Positions 1 to 7,431 of a DNA stretch of 20,550 nucleotides are shown one piece after another; the stretch's first letter is position 1; each line of letters starts with the position of its first letter. The notes under the pieces are model-generated. The model worked only from the letters and a program-made list of their open reading frames with translations, did not search any database and was not told the origin of the DNA. The DNA is taken from NCBI GenBank assembly GCA_002869465.1, contig PKSW01000130.1, positions 12,610 to 33,159 of the forward strand. Reading direction: 5' to 3'. Source of the DNA: Marinilabiliales bacterium. GTDB lineage: Bacteria > Bacteroidota > Bacteroidia > Bacteroidales > F082. The translations under genes were made by a program, and so were the position numbers.

Positions 1-854
1 AAAGATAACTGATCCATCTTCAGGCCAAAAACCTGTGTCGTATCAACCCACATTTCGATACTGTAAACACCATTCTTATTCGGTATTTCGTTCATCAGGT
101 CGTGGGTCCCAATACCAAATGCAATACTTCCTGAAACTTTAATTTGTGGCTGATTCAATAAATAATGTTCTTCACCCCATCCGCCAACTGTGTAAATAAC
201 AGTATCATGTTTTCCGTTGATTCGTGATGATTCATCCACTGGGTAAATGGCTATTTCATTAATTTTTGGCCTGGTATAATCTTTTATTTTCAGACTTTTA
301 AAAAGCAGCGGATTCACAGGTTGCTGGGTCACTTCTTCCCTGATCTCGAAATGTAAATGCGGACCAGCTGAACTTCCTGTATTTCCAGAAATAGCAATGA
401 CCTCTCCTTTCATTACTTTTAACTGATCCTTATCAGGAAAAATTTCAACTTCAAAACTTTCCCTTTCATATTGATAAGATGTAACGAAAGACTGAATTTC
501 TTCATTGTATTTTTTTAAATGCCCGTATACAGAAACATAACCGTTGGGATGTGTAATGTAGATCGCTTTTCCATAACCTCCAACAGACACTTTTATGCGC
601 GAAACATAACCATCAGCAATTGCATAGACGTTTTTACCTTCAACACCGCCCGTTTTAATGTCCATGCCCGAATGAAAATGATTGGAACGCAATTCACCGA
701 AAGTACCAGATAAATATAATGGAATTCCAAGCGGCGGTCTGAAATAGTCAGCAGGATAGTGCTTATCCTGAGCATTTAAACCATTATTTGTAAATATTAA
801 TCCAATAAGTATAAATAAATATGCCTTGAAATATCTTCTCTCTCGTATTTTCAT
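1..854 (-). CDS. Secreted M23 family metallopeptidase (LytM/peptidoglycan endopeptidase type), C-terminus outside window
   Basis: I read this frame from the reverse strand: 284 codons without a stop, running off the left edge, so only the N-terminal part is present. Residues 1-28 form a signal peptide (basic KIRERR, hydrophobic core, LNAQ cleavage region). The M23 zinc-peptidase domain spans about residues 40-185: HSGMD (H61, D65) supplies the first two zinc ligands, YGHL (H112) lies in the core, and GPHLHFE (H166, H168) is the terminal HxH motif. The family cuts peptide cross-links of peptidoglycan, here in the periplasm or at the cell surface. After residue 185 a further domain begins that I do not recognise. 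The gene is divergent from the lipoprotein gene at 991. No clear TAnnTTTG element was found in front of it. Family assignment is firm; whether it is an active cell-wall hydrolase or a regulator of one is not decided by the sequence, although all metal ligands are intact. Confidence 0.9.
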   Translation of the reverse strand, partial: MKIRERRYFKAYLFILIGLIFTNNGLNAQDKHYPADYFRPPLGIPLYLSGTFGELRSNHFHSGMDIKTGGVEGKNVYAIADGYVSRIKVSVGGYGKAIYITHPNGYVSVYGHLKKYNEEIQSFVTSYQYERESFEVEIFPDKDQLKVMKGEVIAISGNTGSSAGPHLHFEIREEVTQQPVNPLLFKSLKIKDYTRPKINEIAIYPVDESSRINGKHDTVIYTVGGWGEEHYLLNQPQIKVSGSIAFGIGTHDLMNEIPNKNGVYSIEMWVDTTQVFGLKMDQLS

Positions 855-964
855 AAATGATTTAGGTACTAATCAATGATATAGAATTAATCTGGGGTAA
901 AATTAGCACTTTCGCCACAGCAAATTTTAGACAGTATAAGTACATATCAACTATTTGTTTTTAG

Positions 965-972
965 TAATTTTG
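965..972 (+). promoter_or_regulatory. Bacteroidota -7 element (TAATTTTG)
   Basis: TAATTTTG matches the TAnnTTTG consensus of the Bacteroidota primary sigma factor, 18 bases before the ATG of the small lipoprotein gene. No good -33 TTG lies at the usual 19-20 base spacing. The predicted start of transcription would give a leader of only about 10-12 bases. Confidence 0.45.
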
Positions 973-990
973 TAATCTAATATCCAAACT

Positions 991-1335
991 ATGAAAAATT
1001 TAACATATTTCTTAATCGCATTTACAATTCTAACTTTCATAATCGGAGGTTGTAAAAAAGATGAGGATGGTGATACCACCAAACCATTTATTGAATTGCT
1101 GGGATACGACCCCGTATACACGCCTGTTGGTTTACCATATGTTGACGCAGGTGCCATCGCGTGGGATGTTACTATGGAAGGAGATACAGTGGATATTACT
1201 GACAGGATGGTAACCACAGATAATGTAAATGTAAATCTGGCAGGCAATTATGAAGTAACATATAATGTTACCGACGAAGCAGGCAATGCCGCTGATGAAC
1301 GAAAAAGAAGTGTAAAGGTAGTTATAGGAAAATAA
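991..1335 (+). CDS. Small lipoprotein with DUF5011-type Ig-like domain
   Basis: A 114-aa protein. Residues 1-20 are a lipoprotein signal peptide ending in IIGG, followed by the lipidation cysteine C21 and an acidic stretch (KKDEDGD), the usual signal for surface or outer-membrane lipoproteins in this phylum. Residues about 30-112 look like one bacterial Ig-like (DUF5011/HYR-like) domain: a TKPFIELLG start, a central strand region, and the characteristic AGNYEVTYNVTDEAGNAA stretch near the end. Such domains are usually adhesive or structural modules at the end of larger surface proteins. Here one domain stands alone behind a lipobox, so the protein may be a complete small surface lipoprotein. 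It has its own promoter signal and is divergent from the M23 gene. The exact role is unknown. Confidence 0.8.
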   Translation: MKNLTYFLIAFTILTFIIGGCKKDEDGDTTKPFIELLGYDPVYTPVGLPYVDAGAIAWDVTMEGDTVDITDRMVTTDNVNVNLAGNYEVTYNVTDEAGNAADERKRSVKVVIGK

Positions 1336-1395
1336 ATCAGTAGCATCACCTGCATGGATTCTAAATAATAAATCAAAACTCTCTTTTATTAAATA

Positions 1396-2298
1396 ATGGG
1401 AAGAAAAAAACAAATTCTTTTCATCATCAACCCTATTTCGGGAGGCAGGTCATCAAAAAAGATTCCTGACCAGATTAAAGCCGGAATTGATACTGACAAA
1501 TTTACCTATGAGATAAAATTCACGGAAAAAGCGGGCCATGCGCGTATGCTGGCTACAGAAGCTCTTGTGAAGAAAACAGACATTATTGTAGCAGTTGGAG
1601 GCGATGGCACCATGAATGAAGTCGCTTCCTGTTTAATTCACAGCGATTCTTTATTGGGAATTATGCCTGTCGGATCCGGAAACGGATTGGCGCGCCATCT
1701 GGGGATTCCTTTATCAGTAAATAAGGCTATCCAATTGATCAACAAAGGGCATTACCAGCTCATTGACACCGCTACTGTGAACGAAAAACCTTTTATCAGT
1801 ATTGCCGGAGTAGGTTATGATGCACTGATCGCCCGAAAATTTGCCCATAGTAAAAAACGGGGCTTTTCAAATTATCTCCGGATTGTTGTTCAAACCTTCA
1901 TCAAATACAAGCCTAAAAAATACCTTATCAATATGGACGGAAACACCATCAAAAGCAGGGCTTTGTTTATTTCTTTTGCCAACTCCAATCAATTTGGTTA
2001 TCATGCACAAATAGCACCAAAAGCCAAACTGAACGATGGACTACTTGATATTTGCATTGCGCAGAAGCCGTCTTTATTCGAAATGCCGTTAATTGCAAAT
2101 CTTGTACTTTTGAAAATGATCGACAAATCGCCGCATGTAAAAATCATCCCGGCAAAAGAACTGATCATCGAACGTAAGAAAGGAAAATATGTAAATATTG
2201 ATGGTGAAGCCTTGCAAATGGGAAAGAAACTGGAAGTAAAAATTGTACCTTCATCCTTAAAAGTAATCATACCTGAACATGTCAAAAAAGAAAAATAA
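1396..2298 (+). CDS. YegS/Rv2252/BmrU-type lipid kinase (diacylglycerol kinase catalytic domain)
   Basis: A 300-aa soluble protein with the full two-domain architecture and normal length of the bacterial DAGK_cat family. It starts with a Rossmann-like strand and FIINPISGG (residues 9-17), then the nucleotide-binding GGDGTMNEV (68-76), then PVGSGNGLARHLGIP (91-105), which is diagnostic for the family. The C-terminal half (about 135-295) is the beta-sandwich domain with SIAGVGYDA and a late NIDGEAL motif. Members phosphorylate diacylglycerol or related lipids at the inner face of the membrane using ATP; the natural substrate cannot be read from sequence. The last 20 bases overlap the start of the SUI1-like gene, suggesting translational coupling. 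I see no signal peptide or membrane segment. Confidence 0.9.
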   Translation: MGRKKQILFIINPISGGRSSKKIPDQIKAGIDTDKFTYEIKFTEKAGHARMLATEALVKKTDIIVAVGGDGTMNEVASCLIHSDSLLGIMPVGSGNGLARHLGIPLSVNKAIQLINKGHYQLIDTATVNEKPFISIAGVGYDALIARKFAHSKKRGFSNYLRIVVQTFIKYKPKKYLINMDGNTIKSRALFISFANSNQFGYHAQIAPKAKLNDGLLDICIAQKPSLFEMPLIANLVLLKMIDKSPHVKIIPAKELIIERKKGKYVNIDGEALQMGKKLEVKIVPSSLKVIIPEHVKKEK

Positions 2299-2623
2299 CC
2301 AGCGCATTGTATATTCCACCAACCCTGATTTTCTGCCTTATGATGACAGTACTGAAAATGAGGTGGAAACCCTTCTCCCTGGCCAACAAAAACTCATCAT
2401 TAGCCTGGACAAAAAGCAACGAAAGGGTAAAAAAGTAACACTGATTGCCAATTTTGCGGGTACTGAAAATGATTTGAAAGAACTGGGTAAAACACTCAAG
2501 TCGAAATGCGGTGTGGGAGGCAGTGTAAAGGATGGCGAGATACTGATCCAGGGCGATTTCAGGCAAAAAGTAAAAGAGCTTCTCGAATCCGATGGCTACA
2601 AATGCAAATTGTCAGGAGGATGA
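2279..2623 (+). CDS. eIF1/SUI1-like translation factor (YciH family)
   Basis: A 114-aa protein. Residues about 35-112 match the SUI1/eIF1 fold: a basic loop KKQRKGKKVTLI (45-56) followed by the helix LKELGKTLKSKCGVGGSVKDG and the strand EILIQGDFRQKVKELL. The GVGGSVKDGEI(x)IQGD core is the most telling piece. Archaeal and eukaryotic homologues check start-codon fidelity on the small ribosomal subunit; bacterial YciH-type proteins are thought to do something related but are not essential. The N-terminal 35 residues are a variable, acidic tail. The ATG lies inside the end of the lipid kinase gene (20-base overlap, different frame). No other in-frame ATG would keep the domain whole, so this start is favoured. 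Confidence 0.88.
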   Translation: MSKKKNNQRIVYSTNPDFLPYDDSTENEVETLLPGQQKLIISLDKKQRKGKKVTLIANFAGTENDLKELGKTLKSKCGVGGSVKDGEILIQGDFRQKVKELLESDGYKCKLSGG

Positions 2624-2638
2624 TTTAAAAATGATCCT

Positions 2639-2646
2639 TACATTTG
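2639..2646 (+). promoter_or_regulatory. Bacteroidota -7 element (TACATTTG)
   Basis: TACATTTG fits TAnnTTTG, 35 bases before the ATG of the aminopeptidase C gene, in the gap after the SUI1-like gene. A convincing -33 TTG at 19-20 bases is missing, so strength is uncertain. Confidence 0.4.
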
Positions 2647-2681
2647 AAATCTTAATTTTTTAAACATAAAATAACCATATT

Positions 2682-4076
2682 ATGCAAAAAATAATTGCTT
2701 TATTCATACTCCTGATTGCGGTTAGTGCGGCCATCTCGCAGGAAACCAGGGGAACTTTGAACGAAGAAACACTTCAACGACTGAAAGACAGTTTCGAAAA
2801 AACACCTGAAAATACAGCTTTACTAAATGCCGTTACCCATAATGATATCAACTCCCTTGCCGACAACCGTGAGAATGACGGGAAATTAAATTATTTATTT
2901 TCTGATGTGGTTGAAACCAAAGCGGTCACCAACCAAAAATCATCCGGGCGCTGCTGGTTATACACCGGCCTCAATACATTGAGGCCCATGGTTCGGGAGA
3001 AATATGCACTGGACGAATTTGAATTCTCCCAAACCTATAATTTCTTCTGGGACCAGTTGGAAAAAGCAAATTTATTCATGGAAATTGCCATCAGCACGGC
3101 ACATCTTCCCATGGACGATAAAAAAGTGGAATGGCTGTTTAAAAATCCAATTGGAGACGGCGGCCAGTGGACTACATTTTCAGACATTGTAAAAAAGTAT
3201 GGGGTGGTCCCTAAATCAGCCATGCCCGACACCTACCAAAGTGAAAAAACAGCCATGATGCGTCGTCTGCTTAGTACTAAGCTTCGTGAGGATGGACTGG
3301 AACTGCGCATGCTCACCCTGTCGAAAATGCACGAAGGTCACAAGATCGAAGCTAAAATGAAAATGCTTGAAGAAATATACCGGATACTCGTTCTTTCATT
3401 GGGCGAGCCACCTGAATCATTCGTTTGGCAATATGAAACCAAAGATGGTAAGATCAGCGAACCCAAGACTTATACCCCAAAAGAATTTTACGATGAACTG
3501 ATAGGTATTGATCTAGACGAATTTGTGATGTTCATGAACGACCCGATGCGGGAGTACAACAAACTCTATGAAGTGGAATTTGACCGGAACCTGGTTGAAG
3601 GAGCCAACTGGAAGTACATTAATTTGCCAAATGAGCAGATTAAAGAATTTGCCAAAAGATCGATTCAGGGCAATGAAGCCATGTATTTTTCATGTGATGT
3701 TGGAAAACAACTCGACAAGAAAAACGGAACGCTGGATTTAAACAATTACAACTATACGGACCTTTTTGGCGTTGACTTCGAAATGGATAAGAAAGAGCGT
3801 ATGAAAACTTTTCAAAGCGGTTCAACGCACGGTATGGCGCTTGTGGGTGTGAATATTTTACCCGATGGATCTATTGATAAATGGTTGCTCGAAAATAGCT
3901 GGGGAGCAGACCAGGGGCACAATGGGTTTCTCACCATGACCGACGGTTGGTTTGATGAGTATATGTTCAGACTGATCATCCACAAAAAATATATTGATGC
4001 GGATGTATTGAAAATACTGGAACAGGAAGCCACTTTATTACCCCCCTGGGACCCTGTATTCGCGGCTGAGGAATAA
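2682..4076 (+). CDS. pepC: Exported aminopeptidase C / bleomycin hydrolase (peptidase family C1B)
   Basis: A 464-aa papain-like cysteine peptidase of the C1B type. The catalytic set is complete: Q85 (oxyanion), C91 in SSGRCWLY, H383 in STHGMALVG and N405 in ENSWG. Length matches the bleomycin hydrolase/PepC family (about 440-460 aa) plus a signal peptide: residues 1-20 have one lysine, a hydrophobic core and an AAISQ cleavage region. PepC and bleomycin hydrolase are classically cytoplasmic hexameric aminopeptidases that trim peptides from the N-terminus. The signal peptide here predicts a periplasmic or secreted enzyme, as in several Bacteroidota relatives. The C-terminal tail (PVFAAEE) extends beyond the fold; in cytoplasmic members the C-terminus lies in the active-site cleft and sets exopeptidase specificity. 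The methyltransferase gene follows after 18 bases. Confidence 0.92.
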   Translation: MQKIIALFILLIAVSAAISQETRGTLNEETLQRLKDSFEKTPENTALLNAVTHNDINSLADNRENDGKLNYLFSDVVETKAVTNQKSSGRCWLYTGLNTLRPMVREKYALDEFEFSQTYNFFWDQLEKANLFMEIAISTAHLPMDDKKVEWLFKNPIGDGGQWTTFSDIVKKYGVVPKSAMPDTYQSEKTAMMRRLLSTKLREDGLELRMLTLSKMHEGHKIEAKMKMLEEIYRILVLSLGEPPESFVWQYETKDGKISEPKTYTPKEFYDELIGIDLDEFVMFMNDPMREYNKLYEVEFDRNLVEGANWKYINLPNEQIKEFAKRSIQGNEAMYFSCDVGKQLDKKNGTLDLNNYNYTDLFGVDFEMDKKERMKTFQSGSTHGMALVGVNILPDGSIDKWLLENSWGADQGHNGFLTMTDGWFDEYMFRLIIHKKYIDADVLKILEQEATLLPPWDPVFAAEE

Positions 4077-4094
4077 TAAGATTTTCTTCCAACG

Positions 4095-4685
4095 ATGAGC
4101 GATTTATCATCTCAATACTGGAATCAATTGTATAAATCCGGACATACTGTTTGGGATATCGGTTATGTGTCAACCCCCTTAAAAATGTATTTTGACCAAC
4201 TTACCGATAAATCGATCAGAATATTGATTCCGGGCGCAGGAAATGCTTATGAAGCAGAATATTTATTTGAAAAAGGATTCAGTGAAACCTACGTATTGGA
4301 TTATGCAGCTGAAAGCCTGAAAAGTTTTCAAAACCGTTATCCTGATTTCCCTAAAGACCATCTTCTTAATGCAGATTTTTTTGAATACCATGGGCAGTAT
4401 GACCTGATCGTTGAGCAGACATTTTTCAGTTCCATTCCGCTCGAAATGAGACAAGTTTATGTTGATAAAATGCATAAACTCCTGAAACCGGGAGGTAAAG
4501 TGGCGGGTCTGTTATTTGGGCATCATTTTGATTTTCACGAACCACCTTATGGTGGCACCGAGAATGAATACAGAAGCTTATTTGGGCAACAATTCAAAAT
4601 TAAAATTATGAATACTGCTCACAACTCCATAAAACCACGTGCCGGCAGGGAATTATTTTTTATCCTGCAAAAGAATTCTTCATGA
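4095..4685 (+). CDS. TPMT-family SAM-dependent methyltransferase
   Basis: A 196-aa class I methyltransferase that resembles the thiopurine S-methyltransferase family. The N-terminal YWNQLYKSGHTVWDIG (8-23) followed by a Pro-containing turn is the typical lid of TPMT-like enzymes. SAM-binding motif I is ILIPGAGNAYEAEYL (43-57), with an acidic motif II residue in VLDYA (67-71), NADFFE (92-97) and DLIVEQTFF (103-111) as motifs III/IV. HKLLKPGGKVAGLLFG (127-142) is the usual post-motif strand. Length is close to that of bacterial TPMTs. Members methylate sulfur, selenium, tellurium or small aromatic thiols; the substrate here is open. It follows pepC by 18 bases and is likely co-transcribed with it. 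Confidence 0.83.
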   Translation: MSDLSSQYWNQLYKSGHTVWDIGYVSTPLKMYFDQLTDKSIRILIPGAGNAYEAEYLFEKGFSETYVLDYAAESLKSFQNRYPDFPKDHLLNADFFEYHGQYDLIVEQTFFSSIPLEMRQVYVDKMHKLLKPGGKVAGLLFGHHFDFHEPPYGGTENEYRSLFGQQFKIKIMNTAHNSIKPRAGRELFFILQKNSS

Positions 4686-4742
4686 ATTGCAAAAATGTTT
4701 CTATTTTAGCGGAGAATCGAACCTTTAATAACATTAATTAAT

Positions 4743-5447
4743 ATGAGCAGTAAAATTTTCCAAACTGTTGGTACAGTTACCAAAGAAGAAAAACTATCAT
4801 CTGTTGAAAGCGAGACTTTTACAAACGTCCTGCTTCTTGAATCCCAATTACCATTTCCCGGTTATCATGGGCTGACCGTACCCGACAAACTGGAACCCGA
4901 CTCCATTTTCGCTATTACAAAACTCATGTACAACGACGAAAGAATTATCCGGTGCATACAATCGGTAAAAAAGGAATTGTCCATGAATTTTGACGCTGCC
5001 CCCGGCTCGCTTCACCTTCAGAATAAAGATGTTAACTTTGTCCGCTTCAAGCATCTCCCTTACCATATGTTTGGTGATGTAATACGCCAGTTTGAAAAAT
5101 GCGGCATCGAATTCAAAAAGCATAAAAAAATTGCACCCTATACCGCTTTGATACGGGTACGGAAATTTTTTAAACTAAAAGAAATGCTGGACGGCATTTA
5201 TATAGATATGGACGATAAACGGTTTTCCTATCTGAACATTCCTTTACAAATGCGATGGAACAAGTTCAAGAGAATTACACTGGACATCAGGTATAATGTG
5301 GAAGACAAACATTATGATGCTGCACAGACCAGTATTTATACGGAAAATGGGCTCATGGATTTCGTCAGGATTTACGATAAAGAGTTCTGCCAGGGAAAGA
5401 TGATTTTCATCCGTGAGAAATACTTGGAAGCCACCACTAAACATTAA
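4743..5447 (+). CDS. Conserved-looking protein of unknown function, 234 aa
   Basis: I do not recognise the family. The protein is soluble, basic, without signal peptide or membrane segment. It is mixed alpha/beta in character: an N-terminal half rich in charged residues, and a centre (about 85-140) with HLQNKDVNFVRFKHLPYHMF and several KKHKK-type basic patches that could bind nucleic acid or acidic partners. The C-terminal half (about 145-225) looks like alternating beta strands (GIYIDMDDKRFSYLNI, ITLDIRYNV, GLMDFVRIYD). Codon use looks like that of its neighbours and the frame is uninterrupted, so it is probably a real gene. It stands between the methyltransferase (57-base gap) and the MscS-type channel (51-base gap), with no strong promoter or terminator on either side. 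Confidence 0.7.
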   Translation: MSSKIFQTVGTVTKEEKLSSVESETFTNVLLLESQLPFPGYHGLTVPDKLEPDSIFAITKLMYNDERIIRCIQSVKKELSMNFDAAPGSLHLQNKDVNFVRFKHLPYHMFGDVIRQFEKCGIEFKKHKKIAPYTALIRVRKFFKLKEMLDGIYIDMDDKRFSYLNIPLQMRWNKFKRITLDIRYNVEDKHYDAAQTSIYTENGLMDFVRIYDKEFCQGKMIFIREKYLEATTKH

Positions 5448-5498
5448 ATATTTTCTAGTATCCAGACTGGTACTTTTTCATCAAATTTTTAAATAATC

Positions 5499-6770
5499 AT
5501 GATAAGCTTTATTGAGCTAAGCATTGAGTTTTTCAAAAAGATCTTACTAAAAGCAGGCTTACCTGAAAATTTAACTGATAATATTAGCCAGTTTACGGTA
5601 TTTATTCTTTTGATTTTATTTTCATATCTCGCCTATGTAATCACCTGGCGAATTGTCAGAAAAATTCTTATACCAATATTAAAAAGATCGAAAAACCAGT
5701 TTGATGACCTGTTGGTAAAACATAACTTTTTTAAAAAGGTATCCTACCTGGTTCCGGCATTTATTCTGTACTATTTCGCAGAGTCGGCATTGAATATTTT
5801 TCCCAGTTTTATTGGTGTTTTCAACGCTATTCTTGAAATATTCTTTGTAATTATTGCTATTTTAATCGTTGACAGTTTGCTATCCACGCTAAATGATTTT
5901 TACGAACGCTACGATTTTGCAAAAGATAACCCGATTAAGGGATTGGTGCAGATCATAAAGATCATTATTTATGTGATCGGACTGCTGATCATAATTGGCA
6001 ACATGCTTGATCAAAACTTGTCGTCTTTGGTGATTAGCCTCGGAACCATTTCGGCAGTACTCATGCTCATCTTTAAAGATCCAATACTAGGTTTTGTTGG
6101 TGGTATGCAGCTGATATTCAATAAAATGTTATCTATTGGCGACTGGATTTCGATGCCAAAATTTGGAGCAGACGGAACAGTTTTAGAGATCAACCTTACT
6201 ACGGTTAAGGTTCAGAATTGGGATAAGACAATCGTAACCATTCCCACATACAGCCTCATCAGCGATTCGTTTCAGAACTGGCGTGGCATGGAAGAATCAG
6301 GAGGGCGACGCATCAAACGCTCTATAAATATTGATATGGACAGTGTTATGTTTTGTACATCTGAAATGCTTGAAAAGTTTAAAAAAATCGACATTCTGAA
6401 AGCATATATTGAAAAAACTGAACTACTTATCGAACGGCACAACAAACAAACCGGGGCCGACCCACAAATAAAAGTGAATGGATTACGACAAACCAATATA
6501 GGTGTTTTCAGGGCTTATCTGAAAGAATATTTGCACAGCAGACCTGACATACATGATGATATGACTTTCCTGGTAAGGCAGTTACAACCATCCGAAAAAG
6601 GTATCCCTATTGAAATTTATGTTTTTACCACCACTACCGAATGGGCAAATTTCGAAAACATACAGGCGGATATATTCGATCACGTGCTGGCAGTCATTCC
6701 AGAATTCGATCTGAGGGTATTTCAATTCCCCAGCAGCGGTGCGCTTGAAAAAGTGGGGAAATTCAATTAA
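5499..6770 (+). CDS. MscS-family mechanosensitive ion channel, YbdG-like
   Basis: A 423-aa inner-membrane protein. Five hydrophobic segments are visible, at about 29-51, 77-97, 104-126, 147-168 and the pore-lining helix at about 172-207 (LVISLGTISAVLMLIF, then DPILGFVGG). The beta domain follows: IGDWISMPKFGADGTVLEINL with TVTIPTYSLIS-type strands, then a conserved QNWRGMEESGGRRIKRSI stretch. The C-terminal domain ends in TEWANFENIQADIFDHVL and a PEFDLRVFQ motif. This long C-terminal region and the overall length match the YbdG/MscM-like branch rather than the shorter MscS (about 286 aa). Members open under membrane tension and release solutes during osmotic downshock, with YbdG-type channels contributing small conductance. 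The gene converges on idi, the two stop codons sharing four bases. Confidence 0.9.
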   Translation: MISFIELSIEFFKKILLKAGLPENLTDNISQFTVFILLILFSYLAYVITWRIVRKILIPILKRSKNQFDDLLVKHNFFKKVSYLVPAFILYYFAESALNIFPSFIGVFNAILEIFFVIIAILIVDSLLSTLNDFYERYDFAKDNPIKGLVQIIKIIIYVIGLLIIIGNMLDQNLSSLVISLGTISAVLMLIFKDPILGFVGGMQLIFNKMLSIGDWISMPKFGADGTVLEINLTTVKVQNWDKTIVTIPTYSLISDSFQNWRGMEESGGRRIKRSINIDMDSVMFCTSEMLEKFKKIDILKAYIEKTELLIERHNKQTGADPQIKVNGLRQTNIGVFRAYLKEYLHSRPDIHDDMTFLVRQLQPSEKGIPIEIYVFTTTTEWANFENIQADIFDHVLAVIPEFDLRVFQFPSSGALEKVGKFN

Positions 6771-7297
6771 GCCATTTTTCGGCTCTCAATATGTTGATTT
6801 ACTTCTTTTAATGCAATCCTGAACCATACGGTATAATGGTCTGAATTATCTTTCACATCCTTGATGAGCCAATCCATATCCACATACTTCCAATCCTCAA
6901 CCTCTTCGGGGTTTGGATCGGGTTCGGTATCCGAATAACCGAAAAAAACATGGTCGAATTCGTGCTCAGTGAGTCCGTCGCCAACATTTGATTTATAAAT
7001 GAAGGTGAATGCTTTGGAAATATCACACTCAAAACCCATTTCTTCCATCATCCGGCGTTTGGCAGAAGCTGCCACATCTTCGCCCGCTTTGGGATGGCTG
7101 CATACGGTATTGGTCCATAAACCTCCTGAATGATATTTCTCCGAAGCTCTTTTCTGCAGCAATAGTTCGCCCTTATTATTAAAAACAAATACGGAGAACG
7201 CACGGTGAAGCTCCCCTTTTTCATGGGCCGTAATTTTTTCCATTGTTCCCAAAGGTTGGTCATTTTTATTTACTAATAGCACATATTCTACTGGCAT
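6767..7297 (-). CDS. idi: Isopentenyl-diphosphate delta-isomerase, type I
   Basis: A 176-aa Nudix-fold enzyme that interconverts isopentenyl and dimethylallyl diphosphate, balancing precursors for quinones, undecaprenyl phosphate and other isoprenoids in the cytoplasm. All type I catalytic features are present: the catalytic cysteine C66 in NTVCSHP, the catalytic glutamate E113 in LTEHEFDHVF, and the metal ligands H25, H31, H68 and E111. The Nudix-like helix AAKRRMMEEMGFE-type sequence is at about 76-90. Length matches the E. coli enzyme (182 aa). The start at 7297 gives MPVEYVLLVN, the usual beginning of the family, and a TAnnTTTG element lies just upstream on the minus strand. The stop (TAA) overlaps the stop of the channel gene within a TTAA. 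The gene is divergent from tetR, but no functional link is needed. Confidence 0.95.
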   Translation of the reverse strand: MPVEYVLLVNKNDQPLGTMEKITAHEKGELHRAFSVFVFNNKGELLLQKRASEKYHSGGLWTNTVCSHPKAGEDVAASAKRRMMEEMGFECDISKAFTFIYKSNVGDGLTEHEFDHVFFGYSDTEPDPNPEEVEDWKYVDMDWLIKDVKDNSDHYTVWFRIALKEVNQHIESRKMA

Positions 7298-7320
7298 GGA
7301 ATCTCTTTTTATTTCACTAA

Positions 7321-7328
7321 CAAAAATA
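7321..7328 (-). promoter_or_regulatory. Bacteroidota -7 element for idi (TATTTTTG on minus strand)
   Basis: The plus strand reads CAAAAATA, so the minus strand has TATTTTTG, a full match to TAnnTTTG, 23 bases before the idi ATG. A -33 TTG at 19-20 bases is not obvious. It is back-to-back with the tetR promoter in a 134-base intergenic region. Confidence 0.55.
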
Positions 7329-7378
7329 CGTATTTCAATTAAAATGAATCTAAATAATACATTTTTTTATTAAAATAC

Positions 7379-7408
7379 TTGACAAATGAATTTTTATGTT
7401 TATTTTTG
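7379..7408 (+). promoter_or_regulatory. Promoter of the tetR-LolA-like-ABC operon (-33 TTG, 19 bases, -7 TATTTTTG)
   Basis: TTG at 7379-7381, a 19-base spacer and TATTTTTG at 7401-7408 make a complete Bacteroidota housekeeping promoter. Transcription should begin at about 7414-7416, inside the palindrome that follows. This places the ATG at 7396 upstream of the transcript and fixes the tetR start at 7432. Confidence 0.8.
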
Positions 7409-7424
7409 ACCGACCGTTCAGTCA
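7407..7424 (+). promoter_or_regulatory. Probable TetR operator (imperfect palindrome TGACCGACCGTTCAGTCA)
   Basis: An 18-base sequence that equals its own reverse complement at 14 of 18 positions. It is of the GACCGACCG/CAGTC type often bound by TetR-family regulators. It overlaps the end of the -7 element and the expected transcription start, a position where bound repressor would block RNA polymerase. The most likely ligand is the TetR protein encoded directly downstream (autoregulation of the operon). idi, about 110 bases away, is less likely to be affected. Confidence 0.65.
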
Positions 7425-7431
7425 TAAAAAT

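Noticed and set aside
51..58. CATTTCGA resembling the repeat end
   Set aside because: It has no inverted partner nearby and lies inside the conserved M23 reading frame.
4702..4709. TATTTTAG as a -7 element for the 234-aa protein
   Set aside because: It deviates from TAnnTTTG at the TTTG part and has no -33 TTG at the right distance.
7396..7431. Twelve extra N-terminal codons for TetR from ATG 7396
   Set aside because: They overlap the promoter -7 element and the palindrome and would be upstream of the transcript. The family normally begins near MPRTEEQ.
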